From contig JAADGJ010000119.1 of NCBI GenBank assembly GCA_013152435.1, forward strand, positions 1 to 64,000: DNA of 64,000 bases. The letters are read 5' to 3'. A program made the translations under genes and the position numbers. Source of the stretch: Chloroflexota bacterium. Its GTDB lineage: Bacteria; Chloroflexota; Anaerolineae; DUEN01. Positions within the stretch are counted from its first letter, which is position 1, and each line of letters opens with the position of its first letter. The notes under the pieces are model-generated. The model had not been told where the DNA came from. It saw only the letters and a list, made by a program, of their open reading frames with translations, and did no database searches. Shown here one piece after another: positions 63,901 to 64,000 of this stretch.

Positions 63901-64000
63901 TCCGCATGCAGGCCGCGCGCCTCGACTGGACGTATCGGTACGGCGCGTGGCAGCAAGAAGAGGTCGATGTCCAGGAGTGCACGGTGCAATCGGCGAAGGA
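60969..64000 (+). CDS. Alpha-2-macroglobulin-like lipoprotein (3'-truncated)
   Basis: The first 1010 codons of a large bacterial alpha-2-macroglobulin homologue, open to the end of the window. These proteins trap proteases or support envelope repair, often with penicillin-binding protein 1C. The lipobox is LIAGC (Cys20). An acidic Pro-rich stretch (60-130) is followed by MG1-like beta domains with VTFSQPMVALSS and TRYTVEIPAGTKS, then the MG2/MG3 region carrying the family hallmark DRQIYRPGEEVHVKGWIR near residue 690. A thioester CxEQ motif would lie beyond the window, so its presence is unknown. AAGGAG lies upstream of the ATG. No pbpC is visible here. Confidence 0.88.
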   Translation, partial: MRSVYPLLLLLLGLGLIAGCSQQTGPVRSLEGAAMTHTEIRIQTEPDDQGDGGGLQIRLSEGGEPSGEIPSIPSAVATPLPEPEIQQILDRLPPLPVEAEDEQPFALPEESLPPPRVGETIQEPFPPPVTAEGPEQPAVGPLEVVRYAPEGEVPLAPYLSVTFSQPMVALSSYEDLAREGVPVKLSPQPPGTWRWVGTKTLVFQPDGRFPMATRYTVEIPAGTKSAIGGVLEQAVRWTFTTPPPNVRTFYPTTGPQRRDVLMFAAFDQHIDPDAVLPTITVTADKQAYALRLATAEEVAKDDTVSRLAKEAGEGRWLAFRANTLFPADTTITVTIGPDTPSAEGPLRTEKPQQFTFYTYAPLRVVDHGCTWDEDCSPMTPWYIQFNNPIDEARFEPSMIQVTPDVPGLKVEIFGDTLTLRGRTRGRTTYQVTLSAAIPDRFGQTLGEDQTLTFTVGSAAPAILRSGGNLVVLAPYGKPSYSVFTVNYGELDVQIYAVQPEDWPAYQKYLQELHRTDSPPSPPGQLVLSRTIPVDARPDEWTETAIDLSPILEDGFGQFVLVIQPQPGALDVLSRLLRSKPPESIQAWVQVTHIGLDAFVDDDEMIAWVNDLRDGAPLEGVQVTLFPSGESAVTDEEGLARLRLPKGAEASLLIARKGQDVAFLPENLYWWGDGWQQRSRRDWLRWYVFDDRQIYRPGEEVHVKGWIRRIEDGPDGDVNLVRDAVRKVRYRVVDPRGNEIHDGWLDVNALGGFDLAFTLPEAVNLGYASLHLTAEGVGDLGGRNYEHSFQIQEFRRPEFEVTVDASEGPHFVGDYAIASVEAKYYAGGPLPNAEVTWQVTSTPGHYTPPGWDDFVFGKWVPWWIEARTMAAETSFGPWPPYRPIQVETYQGRTDASGVHRLRIDFESMDPPQPTVVRAEATVMDVNRQAWTAATDLLVHPAELYVGLRTERIFVRLGQPLEVKAIVVDVDGNPVPGRTIRMQAARLDWTYRYGAWQQEEVDVQECTVQSAK

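Overview
The window looks like a chromosomal segment of a high-GC, free-living bacterium, most likely a Chloroflexota member of the Anaerolineae/Caldilineae type. This is an inference, not a 16S-based call: no rRNA lies in the window. It rests on envelope proteins with long Pro-Thr linkers and LysM domains, a cytochrome c maturation System I with an atypical CcmE, a T-box ahead of serS, an SCO1664-type protein, lipoproteins and sortase without any lipopolysaccharide transport genes, and frequent GTG/TTG starts. There is no phage, plasmid or CRISPR signature. Promoters of the TTGACA-N17-TATAAT type are easy to see in front of many units.

Layout. 0-6 kb (+): end of a ketopantoate reductase gene, yjbQ, galT, a HerA-like ATPase and two half-size chromate-transporter genes. 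6-11 kb (-): heme export and c-cytochrome maturation operon ccmE / di-heme cytochrome fusion / ccmA / ccmB / ccmC, with a 48-residue ccmD further on. 11.2-14.6 kb (-): mazG, a DUF2007 protein and a secreted beta-propeller with an M15-like peptidase tail. 15-17.9 kb: an IS630-type HTH fragment, a degenerate receiver protein, an FmdB zinc ribbon and a small conserved protein. 18-30.7 kb: envelope and metabolic genes (TPR exoprotein, transglutaminase, methyltransferase, Trx-VKOR, TPR lipoprotein, MBL hydrolase, wHTH regulator, PLP desulfhydrase/deaminase, SDR epimerase, LysM L,D-transpeptidase). 31-36.4 kb (+): a response-regulator/cyclase followed closely by ccmH, ccmG, ccmF and a CcmI-like zinc-ribbon protein, completing the maturation pathway begun at 6-11 kb. 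36.4-41.5 kb: a candidate structured ncRNA, an SCO1664 protein, an MFS transporter, three tRNA genes and a T-box-controlled serS. 41.5-52 kb: LysM lipoprotein, plsC, sortase, O-antigen-ligase-like protein, a COG2521-type methyltransferase, a glucuronokinase-like GHMP kinase, two S41 proteases and smpB. 52-60 kb (-): tetR, a heterodimeric ABC exporter (one half fused to a DUF2807/GIN domain), a URO-D-like protein and beta-glucuronidase. 61-64 kb (+): the start of an alpha-2-macroglobulin-like lipoprotein, cut by the window end.

The most striking feature outside the genes is a family of dispersed 255-258 bp elements. Six full copies, several fragments and a 164 bp relative with a different core were found. 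They have imperfect terminal inverted repeats (GAGCGYGTCTGA type), GC-rich internal hairpins and, in the cleanest cases, 3 bp TNA target duplications that coincide with host stop codons. They behave like a MITE family. One fragment has become the mRNA leader and probable Shine-Dalgarno region of mazG.

Genes that probably work together: the two ccm loci, with Trx-VKOR supplying oxidising power outside the membrane; the LysM, L,D-transpeptidase, sortase, transglutaminase and S41 genes in envelope upkeep; and possibly beta-glucuronidase with the glucuronokinase-like kinase in glucuronate use.
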